A stretch of DNA of 64,000 nt from assembly GCA_006538405.1 (NCBI GenBank), contig BJKQ01000002.1, forward strand, positions 124,001 through 188,000, in the 5' to 3' direction. How positions within the stretch are numbered: position 1 is the first letter of the stretch; every line of letters starts with the position of its first letter. Made by a program: the position numbers and the translations under genes. The stretch comes from Hansfordia pulvinata. Lineage: Eukaryota > Ascomycota > Sordariomycetes > Xylariales. Positions 34,192-46,370 of this stretch are shown here, piece by piece. The notes below the pieces were generated by a model, which saw only the letters and a list, made by a program, of their open reading frames with translations, made no database searches and was not told the origin of the DNA.

Positions 34192-35605
34192 TTACCCCCC
34201 ACCCGCCCCGACGCCGGTATTGGGCTGACAGGTCGCAGGCGCCGGAGAGGGGAGAAACCGGCGTGAGAACCGCTTCATGTTCTGCCCCGGCGAGGCTGTC
34301 TGGGCAAAGGGGCACCGACGGCCATGAACACCAGAGCACGTGATGGCGCCCTAAAGGGTGCAAGCAGTGGCGTGACCAATAAGCGGCCTTGCGGTGGTAC
34401 AGATAGGTACAGTAGGCAGATAGCCGCTCTCATCAAGTGCCCCCGGGGGGTTTCGGTCGACTGTGTGAAACCAGACCGGAGCCAGAATCTGTTTCCACTC
34501 ACGAGGCACCAGGGGACAGGCTAACCGCAACGACGTGATGCCTCTGATTCGGTGGCGGGCAGTGGCACGTCTCCCCCTTTCTCCATGCTTGAAAGATTGC
34601 ACTGTTGGCTTCACAGTCAAGTGAGGTACACCCAGGCCAAACCAACCATGTTCATCCCTCCTCTCAACCCAGATCTGACGTGACCTTACCGAGCGGGCGG
34701 GTAGGTGGGCATGAACACCGTGCATGGCACAAGGGCAGATTTCGCATCTGCTACACCAAGGTACTCACGTCTCAATCGAGTCTGATTCGTCCTCGGAAGC
34801 TTTATGACCATGTCAACAGGGCACGGATTCAAGGCGCCGGGTTACACGAATGTGATGCGTCGAGCGAACGGGTGCCGAGGAATGCCTTTTGAATACAACC
34901 ACGCAGACAGTCGAGAACAAGGTTGGAGAACAGTCATCGGGACTGATCAGCTACCACCTTAATAGTGATTGTCTTCTGATCCATAATACTCGTTCACAAT
35001 ACGGTAAATGGCACGCAAACCGGTGAAGGATGGGGACCTCACATGTGTAGATGAGATATTGGGGGGGGGGGAGAGATCAAACAGAAAGTCACCATGTCAG
35101 ATATCTCACGATGTAGATGAGGATCGCCCCCAGGCTGGCAGAACTGAAGCTGCGCGCACGGTTAATCATTGGCCACTGAGACCCACGACCAGGAGAAATC
35201 TGCGTGATCTCACATTGAAGACGGTATGCTGAACCACCCAGTAACCATGGCCGCTCAAGCTGAGCTGACCAGGGTAGGAGTGTACAGGTGCGGCGTACCC
35301 ACGCCGAGGACATCCATAGACGATAGCCTGGGCCGTCGCCGGTGACTCACTAGGCCATTTCATGAAGTTACCAGCTCCTCCTGTTAGCCCGGGGACTGCT
35401 TCCGGAGTCATGTTGGTGAATATAATGATGTGGGTGACATATATGCAGGCGCAGCATGTAATGCGTGTTCGGCACGTACGTTGGACTGACGCACTGCAAT
35501 TGATCTCCAAATCTCCCTTTTCTCATCCGCCATCGCAATCTTGGCCCGACTTCCTAGGACACGAGGGCTGTCCTTGTCCCAATACTCACTTGCGAACTTG
35601 AAAAG

Positions 35606-36747
35606 TCAGTCTGCGAGCGTCCCGCGTAGAGACAAGACGCCCTGATGGTCTCGCAGATCTTCATTTTGATGGAGAAACTGGTCCAAAGTCCTCAACGCGG
35701 CAATTCGGTCAATGTGGCGGTCGAGTAGTCGAGCGTGGATAAACTCCTTGTTGATAAGCTTGTTGCGGAGAGATAATTCGAAAAACTGTCTCTCGTAGCT
35801 GGTTTTGAGAAGCCCAGGAAGTCGAGCTGCAACTTCAATGCTTGACTGCGCTGCAAGCCGCTTAATCTCATCCTCTACCATTTGGCGGTCATCATGAAAT
35901 GACACAGAGGGAGGCACATCTTCGTTTTTCCATCCAGGAATGGAAGCAATAAATAGGGGATGGTGAACAGTAGCAGGTAAGGGAACTGTGTTGGCTGTAT
36001 CCCAGTCGATTACGCTACCTTATCATCAGCACTGTGGAAGTTGGTGTAATAGAACCGCTCTTACCCGGTGAGACCGCCTTCATTCACAAGCACATTCCAC
36101 GGGTTCAGGTCACCATGCTTCACCGCTGTTGTGTTGTCGTCGTCGATCGGAACATGTTCCTGTGCTATCATACAGCGATGCAGAAAGTGTACAGGCTCTC
36201 CCCATCCTTTGTTCAAGAGGGAGCGTCGGAGGCCCTTATCGCACTCGCTTCGAACCCAGTCCCCGTATGAGAGAGCTCCTCCTATTCGCGTGAGTAAAAC
36301 AGCACGGAGGGTTCCAAAGCACAAAGGCGTAGGGCTTACCTGGATCTTCTGGGGCTGGAGCAGTCCAAAGCGAGAAGAGGAACGCCGCCAGTTCCTTCAA
36401 TACCACTGGTCTCCGTATCGACGGTGAATTTTGGAAGGATCCGAGAGGATAACCGTCAACATATTCTAGAATGGTGTAACGATCTGTTTCGTGGATTACC
36501 CGGGAACCGAAAGCAGAGGTTGCGTATTCTTCAAGAACCTGAGTACTTCGTATCCGGAATTGGCTGCAGCTTCTTGAGTACGTGGTTTCCGCAGGCAAAA
36601 CGTCTTGCCGTCGCGCAATTCAATCTTGTAGATCTCATGAGACCGGCCATCCCCCAAGTTCTTTACTGTGAAATACTGTCCGAATTTGAGTTGGATGTCT
36701 TGACAAATGGATGGTTCTAAGTGAGGGATCGTTTGTGGATTGTCCAT
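35606..36747 (-). CDS. APH/choline-kinase-type phosphotransferase
   Basis: Exons 36747-36340, 36281-36065 and 36014-35606 encode 344 residues with one base restored near 36535. The introns are 58 and 50 nt. The catalytic motif KHGDLNPWNVLVNE (about residues 190-203) followed by VIDWDTA is the Brenner motif and metal-binding Asp of the aminoglycoside phosphotransferase (APH) enzyme family. In fungi these are mostly small-molecule kinases of unknown substrate. The N-lobe has YKIELRDGKTFCLRKP (ATP-binding lysine region), and YTILEYVDGYPLG is the hinge. Codons are clearly less GC-rich than in neighbouring genes, and the flanks are also AT-richer, which may mean a younger or transferred gene. The single break (EVLRFL to EEYATSAFG) sits in an otherwise fully open and correctly spliced frame, so decay is not the favoured explanation. 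Confidence 0.72.
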
Positions 36748-39700
36748 CTTAAATGGCAGTGAAGAGAGGGAGGGAGGGAAAGTTTGTGGAATGATGTTGC
36801 ACTCATGCAGATGGCTTTCTTTTTCATCGAGTGCGTCAAGCCGGCGCTGTACAGTGTATTCAGGTAATCGTCAATTGCTCATCCTGGGTAGCGTTCCCCT
36901 TGGTGAAACTCGAGTTCGACAATGTTGAAAGATACAATCACTGTGTGTCTTTGCCTGATAACACATGAAGAGGTACCTGGGCATGTACTCTTTATGCTCG
37001 TAGCTTGATGGCGCTCGAAATGTTCCCTGCCGTCTCGTCTCCCGAGGCTATGTCGAGTTACCTTACTCGTACGAGTACCAGCCCGCGCACTTGCAGGCAC
37101 CACGGTACAGGTACTCACTCGTACCTCGATCTCGCGACCCGTATCGAATGCCGACGTGATACCTACGATTGTTGAGCCTTTGAAGACACCGCCTGCGTTT
37201 CGCATGAGCTTTTGGCCAAGGGTAACGGATTGAGAGTATGTACCTGAAATGCCCAATCTTATCAGCCACCTCCTGCACCACACCTCCATCGAAGTGCGTG
37301 ATGGCAGAGAATAGACTTGAGGGGTCTGCCCGAAGCGGTTGTGGGGGTTTTCTGCTTTTCTTCTTCCTTTTTTCTTTGAGTGCTGCCAGCGACGACAAAT
37401 CTGTCTGCCAGTGAACGTGGATTTCAAGTACCGACGCACCCGCATCCGTACTCGTACCTTCCTCACGTGCAGACTGCCCATCCCCCAGCTGGCCGCATTC
37501 AATGGCTGCCCGGATGGATCCTGGCCTGGCTCCTCCAGGTATTGGGTACCGGGCCATGCCCATTTGCTCTCCCATTTTCTCTTTCCTCGCCGTCTCTCTC
37601 CATCCAGTGTTCCGCGTGATGGCCCGCCTCCAAAGGCGAGTACGCTGGAGTACTCTTCACCCGTACCTCCGTACCTCCTCCTCCGCCCCTGGTGCTGCAA
37701 GTTTCAATTGAATTCCAAGTTACACGCGACAGGGTTGAATCCAATACCCTCATCCACGGATATACGTACCGGAAACAGGTAGCGGCCTGAGGCACACCGT
37801 CCCCTCGACTGTGGCACGCTTGAGGCCCCAGGACCCCTTGCCCCAGTACTTGTACTCTTGACCGCGCTCTTCCCGTCGCTTGGAAGTCACTCTGGCCTCA
37901 CTCTGACTTTCATCCCTCCACCTCTACGAGTACTCGTACCGTTGGAACTCGCTCACTCTCTCGCCATCACCAGCCCTGGTCCCCGTCGCGTGGCCGCACC
38001 AGATCCATCATCAGGTAAGAGCACGCTACTCTGCTTGTCGCCCCTCATCACAGCTCGTCCCCGTTCTCGTCATCATCTGGCGTCTCGTGAGCCACGGCTT
38101 CTGCCCACCGATGTGTGCCCTGCTGTTGGCCCTGGTCTCCGCCTCGTGCCTCTTTGGGCTTCTTGGACCTGCCCCTTCGTGGCGCCACTCGCCTGCTGGC
38201 CATCAAAGCATGCCTCGGACGGAGGCTTCCCTCCAATCTTGCTCGTCGCGCCACGTTGCGAGCACTCCTCATCAGTCACGGCAACTGTATCGCGTTCAAC
38301 GGTCGGCAGCAGGCTCGCGACGCATGAATTCTGGCACGTCGAGAAGCTCTGGAGCAAGCACCGCCAGGGTCCACCGGTACGCACTTCTGCCTTGACGCCC
38401 CACCGTGCTGGTCGCAGCAGAGGTCGTCCTCGGGTACCGCATCATCCAGAGACGATACCTGAGTGTACGTGCATCTGGCCGCGGCGCCCGTCGAGCTACC
38501 TGGAATGGACGGACATGGACTTGCAGCCTCTGCGACCCATTCCAGGCCATGGACATTTCATGTCCACGGGTACGAGCACGAGCGACGAACGAGCAGCATG
38601 ACCAGAGAGGGCACCGTGGTTGCTGCCGTGACACCGACGTGCCTGCGCGCGAAACTTGTCTATTCTGCCCTGCGCTTGAAATTGACGATTGTTGTGTTGT
38701 GTGTGGTGAACCTCCAGCCATCAGCCACGGCACCCGCGTGACTGGCTCGGGCTTTGCACACCGGAAAATAACCCCAACTCTTTCCCTTTCTGCCCCTCTA
38801 ATTCTTTCTTTTCCCCCTTGCTTGTTGAGCCGCGCCAATCACCCGGGCGGTCTCGCCTGTTGGTGTTGGTGCCTCGCGTGCGCGGCCTCCACTCTGCGCC
38901 GAGCGGCAGATGACGGCCGAATGAGCAAGCGCGCGTTGTCGTGCAGTACGCTTTGCAGTTGGGCAGTACTCGTACACGTACGAGCGTCGGTACCGCCGGC
39001 GCGCCGGTGCCCACCTTCTACCCATCGGAACTCGAAGAGCCAGAACGAGTACTCGCAAAAGGCTGGGCGCGCGTGGCTGGTTTCATTGAATGGATGGCAC
39101 AATCAGTACTCGTACCCCCTTCATCCTTGCCCCATGGCTGGCTGATTTCGATGCTGCGAGCCCCACCAGCCGGTAGCGCCAATGTTGTTGGAAGGTCACC
39201 AGTCCGACCGCCGCTCCTCGGTGCAGTCTGCACGGTACTTCGGTACTTGCAGTGGCGCGCGAGAAACTTTGGTGGCTGGCCAGCTGCGCAGTGCGCACCT
39301 TGCAGGTGGCCGGGTTGGGCCCAAGTGGGTCTGGCCAGCTGCCCTGTCGCCTTTTGCAATTGGAAGTATGGATGACTCGGCGCAGACAGTACCGCCGCGG
39401 ACTGCCCGTACTTCTACCTGGGCTAGGCCCGCCGCAATTCCCTCTACCTGGGACACGCAAGCCGATACTTGACGTTCTTGCCTCTGCCCCAGCCTGCCCT
39501 GTTTTCTCTCTTCCATCTACATCCATCCTCCGCCATCCACCCGCATCCCGCTCCCAGACGCACGACTTGGCCCCTCTGCTGCGTCGCTTTGTCGCTACAT
39601 CCAATACCTGCGTACGTACTTTGCCCATACCTCCATACCCACATGCACCCGCTTCATGACATGCACGTACTTTTCGCTACTTGCACTGCCTGAACCACGG

Positions 39701-40568
39701 TACCTCCATCTCTCTCTCTTCTCCCCTTGCCCTGCTTGACTTGCCTCATCGTCGACCTGCCAGTCTGTCAATCTACCACCACCACTGCTGTTGCCATCCT
39801 CCATCGCTGTCGCGCGCCTGCGTATGTGGTACCCCCATTTCCATCATCTGTCTCTGCCGCTGCTGCTCCTGCTCCTACTGCCGCCCGGCGTCGCGCGTCA
39901 ATTGTCACCAGTGTGCGTTGACCTGACTTCGCCGAGTCTTGCCGCCTATGGCCGCGGCGGCCTGCGACCGGCTATGTGTTTTGGTCCCTCTCTCTGCTGC
40001 GGTCGCGCATTTTGCGCCCGCGACCACCAGCGCTCCCTTCGCACTCGCCCGCTCTCCCACATCGTTTTCCCAATTGCTGCACAAGTGGCAGCAGCAGCGC
40101 GCTCGAAGGGTTTGCAAAGAAAACCCTGCGCCCGATTAAGAATGGGACGCGAACGCGAGCGCGGGCGCGCAAACGCGCCTCGACTGTGGATGCGATCTGA
40201 GCCAGGTTCGACTGCACCGACTTTTTTTTTCCTGCTCCTCTTTAATCCATTTCCATCCATTACGAGGCGCGAGCCCCAGTCACGCCCAGAACGGACGCGT
40301 CTTCGCTACGACCGACGCGACACAACATCTTGTTTCCCTCTTTCTCTCTCCCTCTGGTTCATTCAGATACCATCCCACGAATCGCCACTGACCAAACAGA
40401 CAGCAGGTTGTCGACCAACTCGACTGACTCCTGACAGAACCGTACTTCTTCATCAGTTTCGGACCATACCATCAGAACACGCGCTCCCCACAACTTGGGT
40501 CGCTCTCGTGTTCTTATTCTCACAATACTTGAGTCTTGTTAAGTCGACGCTATTCAGTTACATCGATC
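36748..40568. other. Intergenic region and likely long leader upstream of the Q-rich Myb gene
   Basis: No coding gene is supportable. The dispersed 8-mer is dense here (about 37064, 37070, 37449, 37925, 37931, 38967, 39107), including both palindromic arrangements. From about 39.4 kb the sequence becomes pyrimidine-rich, with CCATC and TCTC runs, as in long fungal 5' leaders, and a spliced leader exon probably ends at 40568. Confidence 0.5.
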
Positions 40569-41002
40569 GTAAGTACCATGTCCTCTTCCCTCCCGTCTTT
40601 CGCTCAATGTCTGCCTCTGTCGACGCAATGCATTGCCCTGCAGCTGCTCGGCGACATCATTGCCTCGCCATGCCATGACTCTGTCGCCACACCTCTTTGA
40701 CGCGTTCCTGGCGTTGGGAATCGTCGCCCTCGCCCCGGACGCGCTTCCCCTCGCCAGCAACCTTCGCCATACTGGTCCTGTCGTCTCTCGACTGCCTACC
40801 TCGCTTCGAGCCTACCATCGCTTTGCCCGATGGCAGGGTAGCGACGCAGAGATGAGGGTGACCGGGCGACGCGACAACGGTACCATTTCATTCTCGAGTG
40901 TATTCGCTCGTCGCGAGTACTTGAGGCGACTGAGGCAGCAAAACGTCTGAGCAGCGCAATGTACAGGACACGGCGCTAACTGATGAAATTCCTTGCTCCC
41001 AG
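40569..41002 (+). other. Probable 5'-UTR intron of the Q-rich Myb gene
   Basis: GTAAGTACC donor at 40569, a GCTAAC branch-like site at about 40975-40980 and a CCCAG acceptor at 41001-41002, four bases before the start codon. All three elements match fungal consensus, so a 434-nt leader intron is likely, though not proven without transcripts. Confidence 0.6.
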
Positions 41003-41005
41003 ACC

Positions 41006-42866
41006 ATGCAGCAGTGGCAGGTAGGCCCCACTCCTTCGGAGTACCTGTACCCCAACTCGCAGCACGCGAGCGACAACATGCAGTAAGTACCTGTGGTCTT
41101 TGTGCCTTCGAGTCTCGCGACTTCCCCTCTCCCCTTGGACTGGTGTCCAGGCCCCTTTCGGCCGCGTACGGGTACACGCAGCCCCTCTCTCCAAGCTGGC
41201 ACCCGGGTCGCTCCAGGTCTCCTGCCGTTTTCTGCCCTACCCCTCTCGTCGCAGTACCCATTCCCATTCCCTGTCCCTCGCTGTCCCTCTTTCCCCTCCC
41301 CTTGGTCACTCAGCCCAGCCCCAGCCCGCCCAGTTCGTCACCTGCCCGTGCACTGCACATACACATATATACTCGCACCCGCCCTCGGCCCCCCAGGTAC
41401 ACAATAGGTTCACCCTCCAAGTACCTCGTCGTGCCTTGGACGCAACCCCGCCGTGACCTGCAAAACACGGCTCCCCTCTGCTCCCCGACGTCAATGATGC
41501 TCTCCCACTGAGAAGCCATTGTGTATCGTCCGTCTCCCCCACCCACACCACGCATGCCATATTCGGTATCTTTGTTGTCTCGATTTATACCTTACACACC
41601 TGGTCTTGAAACCTGGATATCCCAACGCCGCATCTCTTGTCTCCATAGCCCTGTCATGTGGTACTCCCACCATAAGCGCCCTATCTCCAGCTCTCGCCCC
41701 GCTCTTCACACCACGAACCGTACCTATGACTATACCTTGCGGCTATAGCTCTTGACTATAAATCCCGACTAACACCGGTCGCCCAGCCCGTCGCATGCCT
41801 ATCAGCCCCAGCCCCAGGACATGGCTCGTAGAACCGAGTTCGCGAACTACCCGCAGGCGGCCACGAACGCACAGCATGCTCAGCAGCAGCAGCACCATCA
41901 GCAGCAGCAGCAGCACGGCCAGCACCAGCAGCACGGCCAGACCACCCCGCATGCCCAGCATGCGCAGCACCCCCAGCATGGCCAGCAGCAGCAGCAGCAG
42001 CCGCAGTCTCACCACGCCACGCCTGTTCAGCCGCCCGCCATGAACCTCCCCCAAACGGCCGCTGCGCCCCAGCAGAAGCAGCCCACACCTACGCCTACGC
42101 CTGCTGCCGCTCCTCGTGGCCGTAAGAGGGCTGCCCCTAACAATGCGCAGCAGCAACAGCAGCTCCAGCAACAGCAGCAGCTCCAGCAGCAGCAGCAGCT
42201 TCAGCAGCAGCACACCCCTACCCACCACCAGACCCATGTGCCCCCGCCTGCGCCGACTGCGTCTATGTCCACCCCGACCACGGCTGCTGCTACCACCGGC
42301 GCCGCTATGCCCTCGACTCCGGCGCCGGCTACCGCCTCTACCCCTACTCAACCCACTACCGGCACTCCGATGGCAGCGGCTGCCGGCACCCCTGACGAGA
42401 GCAACTCCACTCCCTCGGGCCCTCCCGCCAAGAAGTCCAGAACCAACACGCCGTGGACCCCTGCCGAGGAGCTGAGGCTGAAGCAGATGAGGGATGCTGG
42501 TAACAGCTGGGCCGAAATCGCAAAGGTGAGTCGCGCGCAGCCTCAGAATCTCAGAAGCTGCTTACTAACATGACGATCAGACATTCCCTTCTCGTACCGA
42601 GGGCAGTGTGAAGAAGCACTGGTACAAGGACATGCACTACGCCGAGTTCGCCGAGGATGAGAGCGCCGCCTTGTTGACGGCTATCAAAGAGTACGAGACT
42701 AACAAGTGGAAGACTATTGGTCAGAAGGTCGGAAAGCCGGCAAAGGTGTGTACACGAATGCGCTCAATTCCTGACCTGTATGTTTGCTGACCTCTGTAAC
42801 CAGGCCTGCGAACAATACGCAAAGGAGCACTTCCCCGACCTTTTCGCCTCACCAAAGGCCCGCTAA
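41006..42866 (+). CDS. Glutamine-rich Myb/SANT DNA-binding protein
   Basis: Exons 41006-41082, 41787-42525, 42581-42745 and 42804-42866 give 347 residues, all in phase. The first exon (MQQWQVGPTPSEYLYPNS...) is needed because the downstream frame continues upstream of its first ATG to a CAG acceptor with a CTAAC branch site. The first coding intron (704 nt) is long for these fungi. The N-terminal two thirds are disordered and rich in Gln, His, Pro and Thr. The C-terminus holds a Myb-like helix-turn-helix (TPWTPAEELRLKQMRDAGNSW..., from about residue 247) and a second SANT-like segment (ESAALLTAIKEYETNKWKTIGQKVG) ending near FPDLFASPKAR. Such proteins act as nuclear regulators; the target is unknown. 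The frame is intact. Confidence 0.82.
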
Positions 42867-42925
42867 GGGAGCACGACGATGTGCAGGCGGAATCGAGACT
42901 CGGGAGGCCTGCGCTTTTACTTGTT

Positions 42926-43019
42926 GGCATAGTGGGCTCTATCGCTGGCCATGACGAGATGTGCGCCTGTATCTGAGATGTGCGAGCCTGGCTTGGCCAG
43001 CGATAGAGCCCACTATGCC
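42926..43019 (+). repeat. 26-bp perfect inverted repeat in the Myb 3' UTR
   Basis: Arms 42926-42951 and 42994-43019 are perfect reverse complements, separated by 42 bases. It begins 60 bases after the stop of the Myb gene, so it would form a long RNA hairpin in the 3' UTR. The loop itself holds two imperfect copies of a GAGATGTGCG...CCTG unit. No clear target-site duplication abuts the arms. Confidence 0.85.
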
Positions 43020-44865
43020 TGGATTTGTTAATGGCTTGTCGTTTGCTCATGGTGGTGTGGGGTGCAGCGCATACCTACGGGGGCACCCACTTTGCTTTTT
43101 TTCGGTGCGGGAAAATTGTCAAGGCCGATCGGAGGAGGAAGTTGTTATTCTGACTCTGCTCAGGCCAGCGCCCTGTGGCGTCGGGCGAGCGGTGATTATT
43201 GATTCGGGATTGAGAGTTCAAGGGATCGTTCTGGGAAGTGTGGCTTGTAACAAGGCGGGATCTCCTGCCCTAGATTTCATTACAGTACAGTGCAAAGGCA
43301 ATCGTGCCGGGGCTCAAGCCCAATAGTGATCAATCCAAGACTTCTGAGGCTGCTCCTCAGGAGCCTCGGGCCTGCAACTCACGGCCATATGCGTATGTCA
43401 GATGCGAGGTCAAGGTGATGTCGATGAGCGGGACGAGGCGGGCCGCAGGGCGCCGCAGAAACCAGGCGGCGGTTCTGCATCTGCTGCTCCAGCCCGGGAC
43501 TACCCTGACCGACTCCGCCGCGTCCCTTCTGCCGGGTCGCAAGCGGCAGACTATAACTAAAAGAGGTGGTGACGGCGGTCTGCGCGTACGAGTACGCATA
43601 TCGTAGAGAGGGAACGGGATGACTGCGCACGAGGGCCTGCGGTGTAGTCGTACTCATGCGAGTACTCGTAAGTGTAGAGCGGATACCCAAGGCGCTACTG
43701 GACGGGCCGCACGAGTATAATTGTGCCAGTGCCGCAGCTATGAGCAGAGGGTAATGTCCCCAGCTTGCTTTTCGGCAGACAAGGTCGGAAACCATGAGCC
43801 AAGCGGCACAAGCCCAATACAGAAGCTGCAGATCACAACCAGCGGCTATGAAACGGCGGTCATGTTCCCAACGCCAATGATGGAACGGGTTTCTCCTATC
43901 TCGACGAGCGGTCGCAGCTCACTGCCTGCCTGCTCTGAGGCGCCGGAAATTCAGGCCTTCAGGGGGACCCATGCAATACGAGGCGTCCCTGTCGATAAGT
44001 CTGGAGAGTCCGGGGGGGTTCTGGATGAGGAATTTGATGGCCGGGTCAGCCAATAGAGGAAATTGCGCACCGGGGAGTGCCTTGCTGAGGCCATTCTGCG
44101 CTATCTTGCCACCGGCAGATACCCTGGCGGACGCGTCTTGATCCGTCGGGGGCTGAGGAATTATTCCCAGAGCTTCGAAGCTGGGGGCACGCTTGCGGCT
44201 GGACCTGGTGTGTTCATGTTGTGGGCTTGTTTTAATCCCGCGAGGTTGTTTTGCTCAAGCTTCACGACCCGACAACCAGCCACAGTTACATCCCATTCGG
44301 CATCCTTTCTCTACTCGAGCTCGGCGTACTTGCAGCCACGCGGTGACGATAAGCGAGCCGCGACTTCACCAGCAACCCGGGCACCCACCGACGCACCTTC
44401 CAGAAGAGTCCAGGCAGGGCCGAAGCCGGCACTGTCCGAATTCCCTCGTCAGCGCCAGCGCCAGCGCCAGAGCCAGCGTCAGCATCAGCAGCCGAAGACA
44501 CGCCGAATCGAGCGCAGCTACGGTACCTACATTGATCGCTCTTGTTGACGTCTGCCGCCCGCCAGCAGAAACGGCACGCAACCCAGCTTGCTGCTGGGGG
44601 CTCTGGCAGGGCGAAAGCATCTGGCAGGAAGAAAGTATCTGGCAGGAAGAAAGTATCTGGCACCCACCTCTCCAAAACACGCCACCGAGCACCGAAAACC
44701 CTCGCCCGCCTCCGAACGCCAACACCGGCTACTGACGGAACAAATCGCCGCGGGCAAGTCCGATTCGGAATATCAACCTCGACCGCGTGCAACCAGGTGT
44801 GAAAGAAAGGGGGGCAGAGGGGAGGGAAAACATCAGAGAGAAGCAGACCTTCTCCCAGCACGACG
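43020..44865. other. Intergenic spacer, Myb to Nudix-like gene
   Basis: About 1.8 kb without a supportable gene. Contains 8-mer copies at 43588 and 43663 and an 18-bp tandem repeat listed separately. Confidence 0.5.
44601..44662 (+). repeat. 18-bp tandem repeat, about 3.4 copies
   Basis: Unit ATCTGGCAGGAAGAAAGT, perfect at 44619-44636 and 44637-44654, with a degenerate copy before and a partial copy after. Confidence 0.75.
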
Positions 44866-45646
44866 ATGAGCGTGGGCACGGGCGGGCCCAGGGCGGCTGC
44901 CAGCGAGGTGACAGCGAGCGAGAACGTCAGCAGCAGCAGCAGCAGCAACAACAGAAGCGGTGCGGTGCAGCCACCTGCGCGAACCCCGTCGACGATGGAG
45001 AGGGGCAGGCCGACGACAGGGCGGAGAAGGGACGGTCATGCCAATGGCGACGACGACGCCGCCGCCGCGAGAGCCCGAGCTAGAACCAGGGCTGGGGCCG
45101 GAGGCAGGACGGCCGACACGAACTCTCGCAATGTCAACACCCGTACCACCCACAATACCAGCAGGAGCAGAGGAGTAGCAGCAGACCGCCACCACCACCA
45201 CCACCACCACCACCAACAAGCAGCCCACACCGCCGAGACGGTGCAGACGCTATCGGTGACGGTCCGGCCTACGCTGACGCCGACGCAGAAGTCGGTGCTG
45301 GCCATGTCGAGGGCGCAGTACTTGGCCTTCATCCGGGAGACGACGGGGATCCGCCCCGAGGCCGCCTCGACGCTTTCTGCAGGCGCGTGCATCTTTCGGC
45401 TCGACGTCGTCGGAGGTGGTGGAGGCAGTGACACATCAGCATCCTCCATGTCATCGGCAGGGTCATCAGGATCAGCACCCGCTCCGATAGGGATATGGCC
45501 GTCGCTATTACTCCTTCGCCGGCGTGACAGGCGCGATAGCGGCGACGGGAAGGGCGGCCGCAATGGCAGTGGCAGCAGGACAGACGGATCGCTGCTGGCG
45601 CGCACGATGTCTGGAGGTGGCGACTCGGGAAAGGGGGGGCTCCGTG

Positions 45647-45677
<31 letters not shown>

Positions 45678-46370
45678 TAAGGCCGGCTCTGATGTCACAG
45701 GCGGTGATGAGGGCAGCGAGCACTTGAGGCGGACAAGAACGACGACTACTCAAGGCTCAGCAGAGGAGGGGAGGTTGGCAGACGCCGAGGCGGCGGGCAT
45801 CCAGACCAACGATGCCAACCTCACCAATAACCACGACGACGACCACCACAACAACAATAACAACAACAACGAGGGCGACGACGAAGACCTGGAATTTCCG
45901 GGTACTGGGAGCTTCCTGGTGGGCGGGTGCTTGGGTCCGAGTTCTGCATCTCAACGTCGCTAGCAGAGCGGGTGCGGGAGCAGACGGGCCTGCGGGTGAC
46001 GCGGATCCTGGGGATGCAGCGCAGCACGCCCTGCGCCGTGACGGTGGTTCGCTCGGGGGGCGGTGCTGGTAGTTATGAAGACCACGACGACGATCACCAG
46101 GACGGCGGCAACGGCGACGGCAAAGGAAGACGGGGAAGAGTGCTATGCCGGCGCGAGGGGGTGCAACTCAACTTTAGCGTGCTGGTGGATAACCTGGACG
46201 AGGTGGTGCTCGAGACGCGGGCGCACGATGCGGTGGCCTGGGCCGACGCCGGGCGCCTGCGCGAGCTGACCATGACGCCCGAGGCGCGCGCTCTCGCCCG
46301 GGACGCGCTGCGCCGCGCTGGCTTGCACTTTTCGCCCTCTGTCGTGACGGCGGCAGCGGCGGCGGGGTGA
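44866..46370 (+). CDS. Nudix-hydrolase-like protein with degenerate Nudix box
   Basis: Start MSVGTGGPR at 44866; 501 residues if one base is restored near 45925. The first ~130 residues are low complexity (Ser, Arg, poly-His). The Nudix pattern then appears: SAGACIFRLDVV (~173), PSLLLLRRRDR (~213), LEFPGTGSFLVGG (~343) and SLAERVREQTGLRVTRILG (~370). This matches the order of fungal Nudix proteins, which hydrolyse nucleoside diphosphates linked to other groups. The box departs from REVxEETGL: the paired glutamates read EQ and the preceding RE is ER, so metal binding and catalysis may be lost. Poly-Gln, poly-Asn and Asp/His-rich insertions interrupt the fold. The frame break (LVGG to VLGSEFC) is the same one-base type seen elsewhere. 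Function cannot be stated; the fold call is moderate. Confidence 0.5.

Larger units (their letters stand above)
30835..35605. other. Long intergenic spacer, 4.8 kb
   Basis: No protein family is recognisable in any frame. The left ~350 bases probably hold the SANT gene promoter and leader. The rest is rich in simple repeats, listed separately, with a few copies of the dispersed 8-mer (31309, 32313). GC content falls from about 34.7 kb rightward towards the APH-type gene. Confidence 0.5.

Noticed and set aside
44063..44548. A 161-residue open frame upstream of the Nudix-like gene
   Set aside because: No family resemblance, and the overlapping tandem repeat and competing frames suggest non-coding sequence.
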